DNA from: Thermoplasmata archaeon
Lineage (GTDB): Archaea; Thermoplasmatota; Thermoplasmata; Thermoplasmatales; Thermoplasmataceae
Length of the DNA: 5,377 nucleotides
Assembly: GCA_021804185.1 (NCBI GenBank)
Contig: JAJZKL010000107.1
Location: 1-5,377, forward strand
Direction: 5' to 3'
The notes under the pieces are model-generated. The model did not search any database. It was not told the DNA's origin and worked only from the letters and a program-made list of their open reading frames with translations. Below, piece by piece: positions 4,266 through 5,377 of the stretch (the first letter of the stretch is position 1; each line of letters begins with the position of its first letter). The position numbers and the translations under genes were made by a program.

Positions 4266-5377
4266 TTATCCTTTGCCGTTCAGATAGTAGCTGCCCTGCA
4301 CACTCCCGTAATAGGCAACGAGCATGGAACCAACCGACGGATTGAGGGAGTAGGACCGGTACTGCGGCACTATGGTCAAGTTGTAAGTTTCACCGGGCAC
4401 CAGCAGCGTATTGTTTGTGGAGAGCCAGAAGAACATATTCCCGTTGACCACTGCTGTGTCCTGGAAAATCCTGAAATACACATGGGAGAGGTTGCTGCTT
4501 CCCCCATGGTATGACATCTGCACATCAATCTCCGTAATGTAGCCTGATGAATTGTAGGCCAGCGGAGTCACTGAATTCACCGTGAAGTGGCCTTGAGATT
4601 TCTGCACACCTTCATGAAAACCGAAGGCCATGCTCCCCACCAGCGCAAGCAGCACCAACAGCACTGCCACCTTCCCAAGTTTTGGCCCGATATTCATAGT
4701 GCCGGAAGCCGAAACCTTTTTCACCCTGTCCGATGAATCCCCAGGTTTCATGGAGTCAAGCATGGGAAGCAGCGAAATGATCATCCAGTAGAAAAGGTAC
4801 TGGGGAAAAAGCCTGTAGTTGAAGAGAAATATGAGTATGGGAAAGACAAAGAGCGCGTATTTCATTTCCCTATATTTTACCATATACAGCGCAAGAAAGG
4901 CAAGGAGCAGATCCACCATGATTATGGTGAAGTATATCCCGGGCACCTGGAGGACACCGGAGAATGAAACCTGCGGTATCCCGAAACCTATGCCTACGAG
5001 CGGGGCAAACTCGTTTGCAACCATGGAGGAGAGCCAGTACCCCGGGTTTTCCACGATAAAATATCCATTGACCACAAGAAATACCGCAGCGGCTGCTGCC
5101 ATCCATGCCAAAGCTTTCCGCGTACCGTATTCCCTGTATACAAAATAGAGGAGAAATGGCGCTGCAATGATGGGCAGCTGCTTCACTGAGAGGGATAGCC
5201 CGAAGAGGATGCCCGAGGTTTTGTGCCTGGGCAGAGCCATGTATGAGAGCATGAGGAGAGAGGCCCACAGCGCGTCAGTGTCCGCTGATGCACCCTGGTA
5301 TGTGTAAAGAAGCAGGCTAAGGAATGGCAGGATTGCATACGAGGATTTCAGCCAATCCTTCCTTGACCACGCCCGGT
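4266..5377 (-). CDS. Polytopic GT-C-like membrane glycosyltransferase (GT87/GT39-type), C-terminal part, N-terminus beyond window
   Basis: The minus frame is open from the right edge to TAA at 4266-4268, giving 369 residues; the ATG at 5252 is internal, because the frame reads on upstream with clear membrane-protein sequence. About eight or nine hydrophobic spans lie between residues 13 and 208. The stretch YQGASADTDALWASLLML (26-43) followed by GILFGLSLSVKQLPIIAAPF (55-74) matches the pattern of GT87/GT39-like enzymes, which use dolichyl-phosphate sugars on the outer face. The catalytic aspartates normally near the N-terminus are not in view. A cytoplasmic-type linker (209-234) and one more span (235-253) lead to a C-terminal domain (254-369), likely beta-rich and extracytoplasmic, with four N-glycosylation sequons at N275, N295, N321 and N332. 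Likely job: adding sugars to surface lipids or glycoproteins. The exact family and substrate are uncertain; a non-enzymatic membrane protein is possible. Confidence 0.8.
   Translation of the reverse strand, partial: RAWSRKDWLKSSYAILPFLSLLLYTYQGASADTDALWASLLMLSYMALPRHKTSGILFGLSLSVKQLPIIAAPFLLYFVYREYGTRKALAWMAAAAAVFLVVNGYFIVENPGYWLSSMVANEFAPLVGIGFGIPQVSFSGVLQVPGIYFTIIMVDLLLAFLALYMVKYREMKYALFVFPILIFLFNYRLFPQYLFYWMIISLLPMLDSMKPGDSSDRVKKVSASGTMNIGPKLGKVAVLLVLLALVGSMAFGFHEGVQKSQGHFTVNSVTPLAYNSSGYITEIDVQMSYHGGSSNLSHVYFRIFQDTAVVNGNMFFWLSTNNTLLVPGETYNLTIVPQYRSYSLNPSVGSMLVAYYGSVQGSYYLNGKG

Noticed and set aside
5250..5252. ATG at 5252 as the start of the membrane protein
   Set aside because: The frame stays open to the edge and encodes a further membrane segment and the YQGASADTDALW pattern upstream, so this Met is internal.
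4218..5268. Plus-strand 98- and 109-codon frames and a second minus-strand 132-codon frame over the membrane protein
   Set aside because: They overlap the GT-C-like gene, which has membrane spans and continues to the right edge; they are out-of-frame shadows.

Overview
The window reads as archaeal DNA, most likely from the Thermoplasmata (a Ferroplasma-, Cuniculiplasma- or Thermoplasma-like lineage). This is an inference. It rests on A/T-rich TATA elements about 24-30 bases upstream of most gene starts, the near absence of Shine-Dalgarno sites, a TTG start, an archaeal-style ribbon-helix-helix regulator, and membrane glycosyltransferase and insertion-sequence types common in that group. No rRNA, tRNA or CRISPR array was found.

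Layout, left to right. Positions 1-286 (minus) hold the N-terminal 95 codons of a DDE transposase running off the left edge. An AT-rich gap of about 480 bases with small palindromes follows. Positions 795-1880 (plus) encode a complete GT4-family glycosyltransferase. Converging on it, 22 bases away, is a minus-strand gene (1903-2787) for an unrecognised protein with an N-terminal helix-turn-helix and a C-terminal, probably coiled-coil, region. Its upstream region has a strong TATA box, a run of CATA motifs spaced exactly 11 bases apart, and three consecutive hairpin-forming inverted repeats. Positions 2990-3630 form a gene-poor stretch with no convincing ORF, perhaps decayed DNA or an RNA locus. 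Next is a divergent pair: a 54-residue protein with one CxxC (3679-3843, minus) and a ribbon-helix-helix regulator (3948-4115, plus), separated by a palindromic operator candidate. The right end (4266-5377, minus) is the C-terminal 369 residues of a polytopic GT-C-like (GT87/GT39-type) membrane protein with a sequon-rich C-terminal domain.

The two glycosyltransferase-type genes suggest a surface glycan or glycolipid locus, but they are not adjacent and no operon links them. The material between them (transposase fragment, orphan HTH gene, gene-poor DNA, small divergent regulator pair) looks like accessory or island DNA. The most interesting candidates are the HTH/coiled-coil gene with its phased repeats and hairpins, and the small CxxC/RHH divergent module. 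No function is claimed for either.
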